A stretch of 64,000 bases of DNA, taken from assembly GCF_918797505.1 (NCBI RefSeq), contig NC_092795.1:20261131-20325130 (forward strand), in the 5' to 3' direction. This DNA is from Bemisia tabaci. Its lineage: Eukaryota; Arthropoda; Insecta; Hemiptera; Aleyrodidae. The notes below the pieces were generated by a model. That model saw only the letters and a program-made list of their open reading frames with translations, did no database searches and had not been told where the DNA came from. The position numbers and the translations under genes are program-made. Below, in pieces: positions 1 to 10,668 of the stretch. Positions within the stretch are counted from its first letter, which is position 1; each line of letters starts with the position of its first letter.

Positions 1-352
1 AGTGCCAGATAAACAATCGTGTTTCTTCACGCATTGACTCCAGTATTTTTCACAAAAATCGAGTACTGATTGTGAGTAAAAATAGTTTTGTAGTATCTTT
101 CTTTGATATTGAATTAAACATCACGCAACTCTGCCGTTAAAGTTCGAAATCAGGATTAGCCTACATATTCAAAATCATTTACTTTAAAGCGCTGTATTAC
201 CTATATTGAGTAATGAATTTACTCTTCAAAAAAATAAAATATAAAAGACGTTTTGAAAAACCAAAATTCGTTGCCTGGCTGACAAAAGGGCGTAACTGCA
301 CATTGACATGAGCCCAGAAAAGCATTTAATTGTATGGACGACAGGGTTCATT
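1..352. other. unassigned A+T-rich sequence
   Basis: No feature is visible. The sequence is A+T-rich with no long open frame and no recognisable repeat until the R1 element begins. Confidence 0.5.
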
Positions 353-1266
353 GTGGTTATAGGACATTTCGTCAACATTTTTTGTCCGCGCGCCTATTTT
401 TCCAGTAATTTACGTCCACGCGTTTTTTCGGCACGGGGGTTTTGGTCTACGTGCCAGCTGAGACCCAAAGTTAATTGGCCCACCATGTAAATACAAACGA
501 CAATTGCTCACGACGTTTTTGGATGAAAGTGTAAAATGTCTTGGAAGAATGAGGGTTTGCTTGTTTTCTTCTGTTTTGTCTGTTTGGTCCAACGGAGAAT
601 AATATATAGTTGACAGTTTTGGTAAAAATGGGGGAGCGTCAATTCCATTAGACAAAATTCACTAAAACTCTCTACACCTCTTTGGTGTAACAGGACTTAA
701 GTATCTGTCAAGATTCTCCCACCTTGTTATACCTGAACCAGATAAACCTCTATATTTGCCTCAGCTGAAGGCTCTTAGATTTTTCCAGTGTGCGATAAGT
801 ATCTTGATTTATTTTGCAAGGAAAGATCTGTACTTTTAAAGGGTGCCTGTAATTCTTAATACGTTCAATTTCGTATAATACTGTGCAACACCTCTGTTGT
901 GAAATAGTTGCTTCAGGCGCCGCCGCACGGCGGCGGGCGGGCGGCCGCAGCGCAAATCGCGCATTGGCGCCTACAAACCTAAGTGGATACCTCAAGCATT
1001 GTGCGATGCGTGAAGTATCCACTTAGGTTTGAAGGCGCCAGTGAGCCTCTCGCGTTGGCGGCACGCCGCTCCGCTCTGTTAAGCTTTAATAGGTATTTAC
1101 ACTCGCATAGTCAGCGTTTTTGAACTCATGATTTTGAATGTTTGCACACTCTGCATTTATTATTCTCATTTAAATTGATGGGGAAAAAATATGTATCAAT
1201 TTATCAAAGGAGAATAATAATATAATGTGTGCTTTTTAAAAATCGTTGATACAATGTCCTGAAACC
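353..1266 (+). mobile_element. R1 repeat, copy A (non-autonomous terminal-inverted-repeat element)
   Basis: This block aligns colinearly with 33262-33801 plus 35658-35885. Shared text includes a segment starting GGACATTTCGTCAAC, a run near CTCTCTACACCTCTTTGG, a central hairpin and a tail with GGAGAATAATAATA. The left end (GGACATTTCGTCAAC) and the right end (TTGATACAATGTCC) are imperfect inverted copies of each other, which suggests a cut-and-paste type element. Copy A carries about 150 bp (roughly 717-880) that copy B lacks, so one copy has an insertion or the other a deletion. No transposase frame is present. The boundaries are approximate because no clear target duplication was found. Confidence 0.6.
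966..1039. repeat. hairpin inside R1 copy A
   Basis: Inverted repeat with arms starting GGCGCCTACAAACCTAAGTG and a short loop around CTCAAGCATTGTGCGATGCG. The same hairpin recurs at 33727-33800. Its right edge, GGCGCCA, is where the Transib-like element inserted in copy B. Confidence 0.75.
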
Positions 1267-1812
1267 TTCATTGCAGAGTGTAGTTGAGCCCTTATTCCGG
1301 AGGGGGACGAACTAAGATAAAGGTTTCTCTAGCTACATCATCGCAGCAGATTTTTTACTGCAGAGCAAAATACGAAAAATATAGGAAAACATCCACACAC
1401 AAAGCAATTTTTTATTAGTTTTGGTTCATATGAAGGTCTCTAAAGAGAATTCTAGAGGACTTATGAAGGCAACACGGTCAAAACCTAAAAAAAAAATCTT
1501 GAAAAGTCAAGGGTATCGTGGCTGTTTTTGTTATAAGTTTATTTTCAGTTCAAAAATAACGTAGCCTGCGTCAAGATGAAGTCATGATCATAATTTATAA
1601 AAAAATATAATTAAAATTTATAGGAATTATCTTGAAAATTTGATTATATTAAAGAAACGCGAGGAAAATCACTCTTGCGACGAGACTGCGTCACAGTGAT
1701 TAAATGATGTAACACAGAATGACGATTTAATTATTTTTATAGTGTTAAGAACAAATTATAGTTTTGTTTTTTTATTGAAAACTGATCAAACATGTATAAT
1801 ATTGATTCTTAC
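1267..1812. other. A+T-rich flank, putative intron
   Basis: No repeat or long frame was recognised. It lies directly downstream, on the minus strand, of the candidate exon at 1813-1920, so it would be intron if that exon is real. Confidence 0.35.
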
Positions 1813-1920
1813 CTGACTCTGGGTTATCACAGCCATTACCATGCACAGCAGGCATGTATTCTTCAATTTGAGGGAGATCATCTTTGGTGGAATCGTATTT
1901 CTTAATCCTCGAGTCGGACA
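1813..1920 (-). CDS. candidate 108-bp cassette exon of an unrecognised protein
   Basis: On the minus strand this segment is open for 35 full codons and reads like real protein, beginning SDSRIKKYDSTKDD and ending HGNGCDNPES, with acidic, polar and two-residue aromatic content. It ends at a consensus donor (TCAG then GTAAGA). It is preceded by an AG acceptor (ACTAAG), although the tract before that acceptor is A+T-rich rather than strongly pyrimidine. The exon is 108 bp with phase 1 at both ends, so it could be skipped without changing frame. I do not recognise the family. No neighbouring exon could be linked to it. It is the strongest coding signal in the window; a chance frame is the alternative. 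Confidence 0.45.
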
Positions 1921-2930
1921 CTTAGTTTTATAAATATTAAGTTGATAGGAAAGCTCCGCACAGAATCATAATAGGAAGAATGGGTTGAATCCCGTTTTAG
2001 ATGATTATACTCAGCAGTGACATGAAAACATCAATAATTAGGAGCGTTCAAGTTTTGTCGTAATGTTTTTTTAGTTTCCTTGATTCCAAATGTATATGAT
2101 AAAATATTCAATTGTGGATCACTTCTTCCAATTTTTATATTATAGGATTCGAGAACCAATCCTTCCTGGAGGTAAAATCACTTCACGCCCAACATTATTA
2201 ACTTTCAATTATCAAATATCGCCAACACACTACCCTCATGGAATTAGAAATCAACCAATGCTGATTGTTCGTGTCCCCACACAAAATACAGAGCATTCCC
2301 CGTTTAGTATTCGAAGATGCTTCTAATAATTGGCCAGCATTTTATCAATAAACTGTAAATTACACTTTAGGTCCAAAAAACTTAACTTTTAGTAAGTTTG
2401 CTGAGCATTATGTGTCTTGATTCACCGTACCCGCTACTTTTTTGTTAAAAACTTTTTCTAATGCACTTTATGATAGATCACCAACGAATGAAAAGCCCTC
2501 CGAAAAAAAGCTGCACTTCGTCCTTCTTCGACAGTACCGACTGCTAAACTAAGCTGTACTTCTTTCTCAACTCTCGTTACAATCCTTCTGGTCATCACGG
2601 AAATGATACGATCCGTTTTTTGGTCTAATTTTTAATTATCGATTTCAACTCGTCGCTCTGAGCGACGATGGATAAGATACGTTGAACGACGCCACATGAC
2701 ATGCGAACTCTGGCTGGAGTGACAATCGGACGGAAAACTTGCTCATCAAGAGCGAACGTTCGCGGTGATCTTGCAGACTGATTATTTACTCCTCATATGT
2801 ATTGTTTTGGACAGATCAGAGCTCCGCATCTATGAGAGAGTGAGCCCAAGCAATTCATGAATGATCGCCAAAGATCGCGCCATAGATTCACCAATAGATA
2901 TAGGTCCCTGCTCGATCCGCAGGTGGCAGA
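1921..2930. other. unassigned sequence
   Basis: Contains a 78-codon frame at 2090-2326 on the plus strand that I do not recognise, with no clear splice context. Nothing else is supported. Confidence 0.3.
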
Positions 2931-2934
2931 TACA

Positions 2935-3045
2935 GCGACATCTACTAACATCTGTGGTGCAAAAGTGGGATTCGAAGTTCGAACCCTTTATCGCACCGCA
3001 CGGATTGGTCACGTTCTGAACGTCGGCGCAGCTGTCTAATGCGCT
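2935..3045 (-). mobile_element. possible tRNA-derived SINE head
   Basis: On the minus strand an A-box-like stretch (TAGCGCATTAGACAGCTGCG) is followed about 50 nt later by a B-box-like GGGTTCGAAC with a second TTCGAATCCC beside it. This is the arrangement of an RNA polymerase III promoter in a tRNA-derived SINE. No poly-A tail or target duplication was found, so it may be a decayed fragment or chance. Confidence 0.35.
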
Positions 3046-3518
3046 ACGGTAGCAGATGGAACGGAGTGGAATTACAAAATTTCATGAAATCTGAAGCCGT
3101 GCCATTTCAGGTGCAATATCTCCGGCGATTTTCATGCAAAATTAATGAAATACCTGTTTCAAATTGTTGATGATTAGCCCATCGCTGCATAATTAACACA
3201 TTTTGTCATATTATTTGAAAGCATCATTTTATTCATTTTTTTTTTTAATGCATTTTACGTACGAGAAAAATAAATAAGACTCCGAAATTACGTACAAAGA
3301 AGAAAGAACAAAGAAGAAGAAAGAACGAAAGAAGAAGAAATAAGAAGCATGCAAATATTTAAATGCGGGTTGCATACCGAGACAAATGGTTTAAATTTGT
3401 TTTATATTTCACAGCCTCCAGAAATTTCATGAAATATTTCACGGATATTTTCGATCTTTCATAAGTTTCTTTCGTCCTTAGCCACCCTGTGTAAAACGCA
3501 ATAACTTTTTTCTTTGTA
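3046..3518. other. unassigned sequence with a purine tract
   Basis: Positions 3297-3349 are an imperfect (AAGAAG/AAAGAAC) purine run. The rest shows nothing recognisable up to the TA that flanks the palindromic element. Confidence 0.4.
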
Positions 3519-4936
3519 CAGGGTGTTTCAGACCACCCGTACCAGGCCTTTTTTTCGGTTGGTTTAGGTCGTACGAAGTCGGAGACCGCGGGGTTGAATA
3601 AGGAATTGACCCCAAGGAATCCGAATTTCGTGGTCCCGAAACCCCCCCAACTCCCCTTGGGGGGTAAAGGGGGGGTCACGATGCTAAAAGTCACGGTTTC
3701 CGACCGAATTGCGGATAGATCGCATCAGAATTGAAAAGCACGGAAAATTTCATGTGAAATTGACCCCTAAAAATCCAAAATCGGACCATCCAAGGCCCAA
3801 AAAGGATCCCCTAAAGAGGGGACAGTACCTCCCTCCATAATTTCTCTTTGGTCTCAAAATTGACGTAAGTTCTCCAGAAAAAGACGGTTTCACAGGTAAT
3901 CGACCCCGAGAAATCCAAATTTCATGGTCCCGAAGCTCCTCTAGCCCCCTTGGGAGGTAAACGGGGGGGCCCAATTTTAAAAATCGGGGCTCCTTTCCGA
4001 ATCGCAAATTGATTGCATCCAAATTGAGGAGCAGAACACATGTACATCTTAAGTGACTCCTAAGAGTTCTAATGGACCCCCTGAACGGCAGAAAGTAACT
4101 CCCTGAGGAGGGGGGCCTCGCCCCCGCCAAAAATTTCTCAGGATTCCTCTTTGGTCGCAAAATTGACGTCGATTCTCCAGAAAAAGACGGTTTCCTATGT
4201 AATCGACCCCGAGGACTCTAAATTTCATGTTCCCTGAGCTCCTCTGGGTCGATTACATAGGAAACCGTCTTTTTCTGGAGAATCGACGTCAATTTTGCGA
4301 CCAAAGAGGAATCCTGAGAAATTTTTGGCGGGGGCGAGGCCCCCTCCTCAGGGAGTTACTTTCTGCCGTTCAGGGGGTCCATTAGAACTCTTAGGAGTCA
4401 CTTAAGATGTACATGTGTTCTGCTCCTCAATTTGGATGCAATCAATTTGCGATTCGGAAAGGAGCCCCGATTTTTAAAATTGGGCCCCCCCGTTTACCTC
4501 CCAAGGGGGGCTAGAGGAGCTTCGGGACCATGAAATTTGGATTTCTCGGGGTCGATTACCTGTGAAACCGTCTTTTTCTGGAGAACTTACGTCAATTTTG
4601 AGACCAAAGAGAAATTATGGAGGGAGGTACTGTCCCCTCTTTAGGGGATCCTTTTTGGGCCTTGGATGGTCCGATTTTGGATTTTTAGGGGTCAATTTCA
4701 CATGAAATTTTCCGTGCTTTTCAATTCTGATGCGATCTATCCGCAATTCGGTCGGAAACCGTGACTTTTAGCATCGTGACCCCCCCTTTACCCCCCAAGG
4801 GGAGTTGGGGGGGTTTCGGGACCACGAAATTCGGATTCCTTGGGGTCAATTCCTTATTCAACCCCGCGGTCTCCGACTTCGTACGACCCAAACCAACCGA
4901 GAAAAAGGCCTGGTACGGGTGGTCTGAAACACCCTG
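3519..4936. mobile_element. 1.42-kb near-perfect palindromic (fold-back) element, TA-flanked
   Basis: The left arm (3519-4209, 691 nt) and right arm (4246-4936, 691 nt) are reverse complements with only a handful of differences seen by eye, around a 36-nt loop. The termini read CAGGGTGTTTCAGACC and GGTCTGAAACACCCTG. Both ends abut TA (3517-3518 and 4937-4938), consistent with a TA target duplication of the Tc1/mariner type. Each arm holds two and a partial third copy of a roughly 300-bp unit (see 3595-4209). Frames in the arms mirror one another and are not independent genes. The near-identity of the arms implies recent formation or ongoing gene conversion. Confidence 0.8.
3595..4209. repeat. 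about 300-bp direct repeats within the palindrome arm
   Basis: Units start near 3600, 3890 and 4180. They share a TTGACCCC/TCGACCCC plus GAGAAATCC-type start, a TTTCRTGGTCCCGAA core and a GGGGGGTAAAGGGGGG or GAGGTAAACGGGGGGG block. The third unit is cut off at the loop. The right arm carries the mirror image. Confidence 0.65.
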
Positions 4937-6364
4937 TATGTTAGTGTTCAACACTTCACACTTATTTTCCTTCGCTCTAAAAATTAAGTCTCCCGATTGG
5001 TTGAGAAGAATACCCTTCTTTCAATTCAATCGTTCTACACTGTATTCAAACTTTGGTCATCCATCACCAATCCATCTGATATGGTCTGGTATTGCAAATA
5101 TTTTGATCATGGATGCGCTATAAATCAAAGCAGATCCATCGCAAGGATCTATGGAATAAGTCAATTATCACCCAGCCGACTGGATCAATACGAGAAAAAA
5201 GAATGAAAAGATGAGTTCTGAATCTCAGTAGTAGTAGTTTCAATGTTGCCATCATGTGGTGTGCAAAATGCGACTATTTATAAAAGAAAAGAAAAATAAA
5301 ATTTAAATAAGCATGTTTACTTGGACTTTACTCTGTAATAAGATAGTGTTGGCATGATATTTGAGGAAGGCTGGTTTTCTTGATTGAAGGAAATCTACCT
5401 AAGGCAAGAATTTTTTAATGAAATAATTTATTTCAAAACTAGCCAAGATATGCTTGAAAGAAGAAACCGACTCAAAATTAGTGGATACCTAACCCTTTTA
5501 AGGAGGACGGTTGCAATGGCCCACTTCGCCGTTGACTTTAGTGCAAGCCAACAATTTTCTTAAAAGGAGACACCGATTTTTCCTAGTACGTAAACGGGAA
5601 ATGAATCCCCTGGGTATATCGAGATTGCAAGGATGCAGCGATTGAAAGGTTGCGTTGGCTGCTTGCTTTAAAGGATCGACATTCCTATTACTTGTGTCGA
5701 CCAAATAATTGTGTGGAGAATGGAGATACTTTATTTCGCACTTACCTTTGGAAATGACTCATTTTTGCGTTGGGTCATTGAGGGGAAAAAAGAAGTAAAG
5801 ATGAAAGAAAAAACCATTCTCATGTTTTGAACTGATTGGCTTTGTTTTTATTTTCTTCTTCACCTTCACTGCTTTAATGAATGAAAGAGACAGAGTTGTT
5901 GACATTACGACGTAGCTAACCGCGCTTGTTTTCGCGATACAGACGTACGAGTACTCATTACTAATAGGGGCAAACAGTTCTTATGAAGAGGAATTCCTTT
6001 TTTGTTTTTCTCCTGTTTATTTGGCTTTTATTCCGTCATTGACCTAAGTTCATAAAGGACATAAGGCATACCAGAGGGTATAGCCACGTCCACGCTAGGA
6101 TTTCCAACTTTTCAAGGATTCAGGCCGAAAGAAATCTGGCTCAAGCATTAAAATACTTGAATTTGCCGACAAGAGTTTTTATCTTGGCTTTAAGCTGAAT
6201 TTCTGCGGGAACCAAAAAAAAAAATGCTTGGAGACGTAGCAAAAATGTATATTTCGAGTAGTATCATTATTGATTCAAGAAAAAACATTTCTTGGCGACA
6301 AATGTAAAAACTTTTCTTCTTCGGCTTTTGCTCATTAATTGTGCTGAAGAACGCCGCCAGTATA
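4937..6364. other. unassigned sequence
   Basis: No repeat or convincing gene was recognised. A 68-codon minus-strand frame at 5498-5704 has no splice or family support. A good donor (CCAAAG then GTAAGTG) on the minus strand near 5746 has no clear exon attached. Confidence 0.35.
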
Positions 6365-6620
6365 CAGCTGTGGTAAGTAAGAACGTCGTATGAACATTCT
6401 AGAGTTGCCAAATTTTTTCCGATAAAATGTTTATTTTTGAGGAACGCTATGAACATATTTCCTTTAAATTTTAAGGAAATTTTGGTGAAATTGGGGAAAG
6501 AAATTATCTGGAAAATTAGAAGGAAAATATCCACAAGTTTACCAGGAAATTTGCGTTTTATCAAAGTAAACGTGGCAACTCTCAAATGTTCATACGACGT
6601 TTTTCCTAAATACGGTAGAG
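6365..6620. mobile_element. CTGCCG-family MITE, diverged copy
   Basis: About 255 bp with inverted ends. The left end reads AAGAACGTCGTATGAACATTC then AGAGTTGCCAAATTTT. The right end reads GTGGCAACTCTCAAATGTTC then ATACGACGTTTTTCC. A TA precedes the left end. Other members are at 7425, 8940, 42197 and 53698. Confidence 0.65.
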
Positions 6621-7122
6621 TAGTGGATAGCATCGTTTTTTACTTTTTTTCCGATTTAACATGTTACAAAGTGCGGTTTTATTGAGCCGTTACTGTCGAA
6701 ATTACTGGTTTATTTTTATCCCTGTTCGTTTCAGTAATATGGCAGTTTCACCGGTAAAAACGGATGTAAAGTATGCTATACTTCAGCTTGAATTGCAACA
6801 CTGTCGAGATCGGAAAATGATGAAACGGAAGCCGAGGCCTGCCAGGAGGGATGACGCGCCGGGCGCCATGGAGAAACACAGCGTTTTTAATGGTGTTTAT
6901 GGAAGAAAACTTCATGATTGATTATCGATTAAAGTTGGTCTCCCCCGTTCCGCTACATTTACTCTCTTTGTCCGACACACTGTGACTCGTGTTGCTGCCA
7001 CCACCCCTCCCTCCCTCCCCCTCTCCTCTTGAGGCTCTTACCTTCCTCCCTTGCTTGACATTTTTCTTGATTTATATCTCGGCCAACTAATCACCTCCCA
7101 ATATTTTATAACCATACCAACA
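6621..7122. other. unassigned sequence
   Basis: A C+T-rich tract (about 7005-7060) is present. No gene or repeat is supported. Confidence 0.35.
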
Positions 7123-7406
7123 CCAGAGGTTTGCCGCAATCAGACGCTGAATTTAGCAGCTGAATGTGGAAGTCAACAGTCATCGCCCAGCGGCTGAAAT
7201 TTAGCAAATTCGAGTTATTTTCAACCAGATGTGTATTAAATCTACTCGAATAGTTCAGACAAATTCAAAATTGGTCCGATCGTTGCTGAGAATCGTTGCT
7301 GAATTTTGCGCGTCACGCGCAAAATTCAGGCATCGGGCCGATTACTTCCACAATCAAGCCACATTCAGCTCCCACATTCAGCGTGTGATTGCGGTGGTTC
7401 TCTTGG
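7123..7406. mobile_element. fold-back element rich in GCTGAAT
   Basis: The outer arms pair around TTGCCGCAATCAGACGCTG on the left and CAGCGTGTGATTGCGGTGG on the right. The motif GCTGAAT or its complement occurs repeatedly between them. The centre is a perfect hairpin, TGAATTTTGCGCG-TCA-CGCGCAAAATTCA. There is no coding potential and the class is unknown. Confidence 0.6.
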
Positions 7407-7424
7407 AGTCATCCCTAAGTTTAA

Positions 7425-7676
7425 CTGCCGTGTTGAGAAAAAACGTCGTATAAGCCTTTGGATGTTGCCCAATTTTCCCCAATAAAATATTTATTTTTGA
7501 GAAAAATTATGAATGTTTTTAGTTGAAATTCTCTGATAGTTAGATTAAATTGAGAACAAAATTGTCTGAAAAATTGGAGGAGAAACATTTACAAATTTTC
7601 TCGAAAATTCGTATTTTATTAAAGGAAATTTGGCAACGTCTTAAGGCTGATATGGAGTTTTTTCTTAGCACGGCAG
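7425..7676. mobile_element. CTGCCG-family MITE
   Basis: 252 bp. It starts CTGCCGTGTTGAGAAAAAAC and ends TTTTTCTTAGCACGGCAG, followed by TA. A TA lies near the left end. The body matches the copy at 8940-9191 in length and layout. Confidence 0.75.
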
Positions 7677-8104
7677 TATGGCACTTCGTATGGAGGGGGG
7701 GGGGGACCCCCGCAGACCGCTGCCAGCGTTACGCATTGTTGTACGGGATGGGACATATTGCGCGAAGAATCATGCGAGGTTATTTTTGGTAATATTTTTC
7801 AAGTTTTCTATAATAAGTATTTTTTGTCCGTTGGCTCAATAGCTCGTAATCAACAGTGGTTCGATGTATCGTTCAGTTCAAAACAATTGAACATAACCTC
7901 AAACAAAAATTTTAGGATTTTATTTGGAAAATATGAAAATGAGAAAATTCCTAACAATTTCACTTTTCATTGCCATTCTGTACTCATAAGAATAAAAAAT
8001 CTATCACAAAAACCCCGTTCTCTCATATTTCTAAATTGACTTTCGAGGATATGTTTACACGCTAAACCAATCGATATCGATACGATCTCACCTGCTTGAT
8101 GTAT
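7677..8104. other. unassigned sequence
   Basis: A short G run lies near 7696-7705. The remainder is A+T-rich with no supported feature. Confidence 0.35.
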
Positions 8105-8262
8105 CGGACAGGTCTATGAGTTGAAAAATCAAAGCACTGGTTTTAGAAATTCGGTTCGAACTCCTTCACCGAGACGTTTGTACCACTGTGCTGCTCAAAG
8201 AGAATATTACCCCAAGTCCCGCAAAGGGACTCAACTATCACTGACTGAGCTAGTATACAACT
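8105..8262 (-). mobile_element. weak tRNA-like (SINE?) segment
   Basis: The minus strand shows TAGCTCAGTCAGTGATAG (A-box-like) and, about 75 nt later, GGAGTTCGAACC (B-box-like). There is no tail and no target duplication, and the spacing is long. It could be chance. Confidence 0.2.
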
Positions 8263-8939
8263 TTATGACTAAGCCGTATTTTTGCATTTTTATACCGGGG
8301 AATCAACTTCCCCGATAATTTTAAAGAACTCTTCCGCTCTCGTTTCACGAAATTGAGCACGCGATCGGAGTTTCCCCGGGGTCGAGGGACCTCATTACGC
8401 GCGGGGGCGGAGGGTCTCGACAAACGGCGCAAAGGCCGGGGGCAGGGACAGGGCGAGTTCCGAAAATGACTCAATTCGTACGGGAGCGGTGAGCGGTGGC
8501 GACGATTTGATAAAATTCGCTATCGGGAGGACTCGGAAAATGAGCGAGAAAATTACGCGAAAAGCAACGACAGCCATAAAGTGTTGTGACAAGGGGAGAC
8601 GCGGGGCAGGGGTCAAGGGTGGAGTGGAAGTCGTTGCTGGAGCGAGGAGAACTCCGAAGGGGGGGAGGGGGTTGAGGGAGGGAGGAAGGAGGACGAGGAC
8701 GGACACAGAGGGCAAAAATAATTAGGAGCGGGGACGCGCGGGGGGATGACAAGGATTCGTGTCAATTTGCCAGAGAAAATTAACAGAAATAACCGGGGGT
8801 ATTTATTTCGAATGTCGTGATGGAGGATTCAAGTTCAAAAACAAAGATGCAGTAGCTCTGCCGCGGTGACGCTGGCTGCCGGCGACGCACAGTTGGCCTC
8901 CTCCGCCAGAAACGAATCGCTGCATTTAGAGTGCCTATA
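8263..8939. other. G+C- and purine-rich block
   Basis: From about 8375 to 8745 the plus strand is G-rich and rich in CpG, with long G/A runs and open frames on both strands that are low-complexity (Pro/Arg). It may be regulatory, but no promoter element or gene was recognised. Confidence 0.35.
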
Positions 8940-9191
8940 CTGCGGGGCTAAGGAAGAACGCCGTATGAACATTCAAGAGTTGCCAAATTTCCCCGGTTAA
9001 AAAACGTATCTCTGAGGAAAGCTCTGATTTTTTCCCCTTAAATTTTCAGATGTCTTAGAGTAAATTCCGAACAAAAATGCCTGAAAATTTTGAGGAAAAA
9101 CACTTCCGATTTTCCCAGTAAATTCATCTCTTGTTAGAGGAAATATGGCAACCTCTGAAGGCTCATACAGCGTTTTTCCTTAGCACGGCAG
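8940..9191. mobile_element. CTGCCG-family MITE, best-preserved copy
   Basis: 252 bp with ends CTGCGGGGCTAAGGAAGAAC and CGTTTTTCCTTAGCACGGCAG-type sequence, flanked by TA on both sides (8938-8939 and 9192-9193). The inner arms carry AGAGTTGCCAAATTTCC and GGAAATATGGCAACCTCTG. The TA duplication fits a Tc1/mariner-type MITE. Confidence 0.8.
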
Positions 9192-9456
9192 TACACGAGG
9201 AGAGATGACTACTACTACATCGAGGTGTTGTGTATGTTGCCTATCTATTAATGGAAGGGGCTACTATCATTTGTAATAAAAATTCTTTGTAAGTAATAAT
9301 TTTTGTAATAAAATTTAAACGAGTCGCAATTTTTTTTTCCATTGCAAATTGACCACTTTTTTGAATACATAGAATTCATTCTACAAATCATTTAAAAGCA
9401 ATATTTAATGACCAAATAATGTAAACAGATTGCAATTTCATAGTAAAAGATCGCAA
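9192..9456. other. A+T-rich spacer
   Basis: Nothing recognised. It ends in the A that forms the left half of the AT insertion site of the Helitron. Confidence 0.4.
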
Positions 9457-9495
9457 TCTATATATTTAATATCCTAAGGCCTTTTATGGCCTCAT

Positions 9496-10185
9496 ACAGT
9501 TTGTGCTAATTCGATCTCGGAAACTACTGGACCGATTTTGCTCGGATTTGTTTTAAATGAAAGCTCTTAGGCTGTAGACGTGCCAACATTCCTTAGTTTT
9601 TCGATTTGCGAGACCGACGTTGCAAAATTTACCTCGATTTGATAACGACATGCTTGCGTTTTTGACGTTGGACAGTTTGTGCTAATTCGATCTCGGAAAC
9701 TACTGGACCGATTTTGCTCGGATTTGTTTTAAATGAAAGCTCTTAGGATGTAGACGTGCCAACATTCCTTAGTTTTTCGATTTGCGCGACCGACGTTGCA
9801 AAATTTACCTCGATTTGATAACGACATGCTTGCGTTTTTGACGTTGGACAGTTTGTGCTAATTCGATCTCGGAAACTACTGGACCGATTTTGCTCGGATT
9901 TGTTTTAAATGAAAGCTCTTAGGATGTAGACGTGCCAACATTCCTTAGTTTTTCGATTTGCGCGACCGACGTTGCAAAATTTACCTCGATTTGATAACGA
10001 CATGCTTGCGTTTTTGACGTTGGACAGTTTGTGCTAATTCGATCTCGGAAACTACTGGACCGATTTTGCTCGGATTTGTTTTAAATGAAAGCTCTTAGGC
10101 TGTAGACGTGCCAACATTCCTTAGTTTTTCAATTTGCGCGACCGACGTTGCAAAATTTATCTCGATTTGATAACGAAATATTTTC
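9496..10185 (+). repeat. 176-bp tandem array, four units
   Basis: Units start at 9496, 9672, 9848 and 10024, exactly 176 bp apart, each opening ACAGTTTGTGCTAATTCGAT. Identity between units is very high, with isolated changes such as GGCTGTAG versus GGATGTAG and GCGAGACC versus GCGCGACC. The last unit diverges after ATAACGA. There are no spacers, so this is a minisatellite and not a CRISPR array. Confidence 0.9.
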
Positions 10186-10557
10186 GTCTTTGCCGCGGGA
10201 CGAGTCATATGGTTGGGGGACCTCCCACCCTCTGATTTTCCGTTTCCCTCTCCACGTAAACCCATCCCTACCTGCTCACAACACGTGTCACCCTTCTACC
10301 CTAGCATGGGTCCTACGGCAGTTTCACTCATGTCGGGGGTCGGCTCATGTCTTCTTCCAAGAGAATTGGTGATTTATCTTCACCCTTTCGCACCGTTACA
10401 TTTTCAAAAAGTGTTCTGATTTTCTTTTCCAGGAGTGTTATTTATTTTTCAAGGTTGTTTCTTTTTCTAAAAGTAGGTAATTTTTAGTTTCCTATTCTTT
10501 GTTTTTGAATTTTTCATTTTGCCTCCAGGAAGTCCTCTAAGCACTGGTAGTAGCAAA

Positions 10558-10668
10558 ATTTGGCTCGCGAAGCGAGCCAACAGTTACTCGCGGAGCGAGT
10601 AACTGGGGGTCCAGGGGGCTTGCCCCCGGCTAGCGGCGCAAGCGAGCGTAGCGAGCTGAAGCAGCTAG
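10558..10668 (+). repeat. hairpin cluster at the Helitron 3' end
   Basis: Consecutive stem-loops are visible: GGCTCGCGAAGCGAGCC, AGTTACTCGCGGAGCGAGTAACT (stem arms of ten), and CCAGGGGGCTTGCCCCCGG. A GCGAGCGTAGCGAGC stretch then precedes CTAG. Such hairpins act as Helitron termination signals. Confidence 0.65.

Larger units (their letters stand above)
9457..10668 (+). mobile_element. non-autonomous Helitron
   Basis: It begins TCTATATATTTAATATCC directly after an A and ends GCAGCTAG directly before a T. This is the TC...CTRR arrangement and A|T insertion site of Helitrons, with no target duplication and no terminal inverted repeats. The body holds four 176-bp tandem units, and the last 110 bp hold several GC-rich hairpins. 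There is no Rep/helicase frame, so it would depend on an autonomous partner. The exact 5' end is inferred from the TC plus TATATA start typical of the group. Confidence 0.65.

Noticed and set aside
3359..5123. Mirrored frames starting MTFSIVTPPLPPKGSW at both ends
   Set aside because: They are the same sequence seen twice through the palindrome arms, in low-complexity G/C runs, with no domain.
8105..8262. tRNA gene
   Set aside because: Only loose A- and B-box matches with long spacing; no acceptor stem or anticodon arm can be drawn. Kept only as a weak SINE-like segment.
9496..10185. Regular repeats as a CRISPR array
   Set aside because: Units are 176 bp and contiguous without unique spacers, and the sequence is eukaryotic.
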